Shown: one piece after another, positions 63,290 to 64,000 of the stretch
Layout: each line of letters starts with the position of its first letter
Position numbering within the stretch: position 1 is the first letter of the stretch
Source: Gordonia sp. SID5947
Lineage (GTDB): Bacteria > Actinomycetota > Actinomycetes > Mycobacteriales > Mycobacteriaceae
Length of the DNA stretch: 64,000 bases
Reading direction: 5' to 3'
NCBI RefSeq assembly: GCF_009862785.1
Contig: NZ_WWHU01000001.1
Location: 3,348,001-3,412,000, forward strand
Position numbers and translations under genes: made by a program
Notes under the pieces: model-generated
Seen by the model: the letters and a program-made list of their open reading frames with translations, nothing else
Told to the model about the DNA's origin: nothing
Database searches by the model: none

Positions 63290-64000
63290 GTGACGTCAGG
63301 CTTGCAGCATGCCACCCCCGGCCTCCGGGGGTTCGTTCGCTCGCTCGCGTACTCACCCGGGCTCGGACGGCTTCTCGCGGTCCGCCTGACCAGCCAGATC
63401 ACCGACGGCGTCTTCCAGGCCGCGCTCTTCGGTGCGATCTTGTTCAATCCCGAACGACACGCCGATCCCCTGGCCATCGCCGGCGGGCTGGCCGTCTTGC
63501 TGCTCCCCTACTCGGTGATCGGCCCGTTTGCCGGGGCCCTGCTCGACCATTGGGACAGACGCCACGTCCTGATGTACGCCAACGTGATTCGGGCCGGGAT
63601 GATCGGGCTCGTCGCGGTGGCGATCGCCGCGGGCGCGGCCGACACCATCGTGCTGATCGGTGCGCTCGCCGTGACGGGAGCAAGCAGGTTCGTGGCCTCC
63701 GGTCTGTCCGCAGGATTGCCACACGTGGCCCACCGAGATGTCATCGTCGCGACCAACGCCCTGTTCACGACCCTCGGGGCCGGCATGCTCGCCGTCGGCG
63801 CGGGCATCGCGGCGGTGTTGCGCGCGCTGTTCGGGCCGGACAATTCGGGAAGTGCCCTGACCACCCTCGGCGGGGTGGTCATCGCTCTCATCGCGGGCGC
63901 CTTGGCTCATGGCTTCGCCCGACTGCAACTCGGCCCCGATGAGCCGGACGATCCCGGACGCTCGGCGGTACACGCCGTGACGGTGGGTTTGCTGCACGGC
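63290..64000 (+). CDS. MFS transporter, N-terminal part (runs off the right edge)
   Basis: The first 237 codons of a major facilitator, with the cytoplasmic start VTSGLQHATPGLRGFVRSLA, then LTSQITDGVFQAALFGAIL and DHWDRRHVLMYANVIRAG (loop 2-3 motif), and about six hydrophobic segments so far. It corresponds in position to Rv0037c of Mycobacterium tuberculosis, divergent from the YqgE gene. Substrate unknown. The leaderless GTG is supported by the TANNNT box. The stop lies beyond the window. Confidence 0.87.
   Translation, partial: MTSGLQHATPGLRGFVRSLAYSPGLGRLLAVRLTSQITDGVFQAALFGAILFNPERHADPLAIAGGLAVLLLPYSVIGPFAGALLDHWDRRHVLMYANVIRAGMIGLVAVAIAAGAADTIVLIGALAVTGASRFVASGLSAGLPHVAHRDVIVATNALFTTLGAGMLAVGAGIAAVLRALFGPDNSGSALTTLGGVVIALIAGALAHGFARLQLGPDEPDDPGRSAVHAVTVGLLHG

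Overview
The window is high-GC actinobacterial chromosome, most likely from a Mycobacteriales genus such as Gordonia or a close relative. The evidence is a KstR-type steroid operator, an F420-type LLM oxidoreductase, a mycobacterial-type GH63 glucosylglycerate hydrolase, the leuS / YqgE / MFS neighbourhood also seen in mycobacteria, and many genes whose start codon lies 6-7 nt after a TANNNT -10 box (leaderless transcription). I see no tRNA, rRNA, CRISPR array, insertion sequence or phage.

Layout. 1-9.1 kb: 5' part of gltB, an HSL-type esterase, a frameshifted DUF2254 membrane protein, a NarL-type two-component pair with a small secreted protein, and a second secreted protein. 9.2-17.8 kb: LysR/MFS divergent pair, PadR regulator divergent from vanAB (vanillate demethylation), a DUF222-HNH protein, a PIG-L deacetylase and a nitroreductase. 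17.9-36.2 kb: an accessory catabolic island with CaiB-type CoA-transferase, acyl-CoA ligase and arylsulfatase, a divergent MalT-like LuxR regulator, an oligopeptide-type ABC importer, and a four-gene operon (homogentisate-dioxygenase-like cupin, alpha/beta hydrolase, second acyl-CoA ligase, crotonase). 36.2-47.9 kb: DUF779 plus aldehyde dehydrogenase, LLM oxidoreductase, TPM-domain protein, PhoX, a MarR/MFS module, glucosylglycerate hydrolase and an SDR. 47.9-53.8 kb: a steroid-flavoured group of ketosteroid isomerase under a perfect KstR operator, FadA5-like thiolase, HxlR regulator, second arylsulfatase and acyl-CoA dehydrogenase. 53.9-64 kb: TfoX-like protein, an AbiEi-like protein bracketed and truncated by a 66-bp palindromic repeat, leuS, SdpI, a bile-acid-symporter-family protein, an XRE-cupin regulator, a CocE/NonD hydrolase, YqgE and an MFS gene that runs off the end.

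How the genes fit together. Two sulfatases sit beside CoA-activation and beta-oxidation genes, and one is beside a ketosteroid isomerase with all three catalytic residues. This suggests uptake and degradation of sulfated organic compounds, possibly steroid or aromatic sulfates; that is an inference.

Data quality. Four genes (DUF2254, sulfatase 1, the ABC ATPase, the MarR-linked MFS) are each broken by exactly one missing base inside a G/C homopolymer. One of these makes sulfatase 1 and the acyl-CoA ligase look like a 1,300-residue fusion. The shared pattern points to sequencing indels rather than four true pseudogenes.
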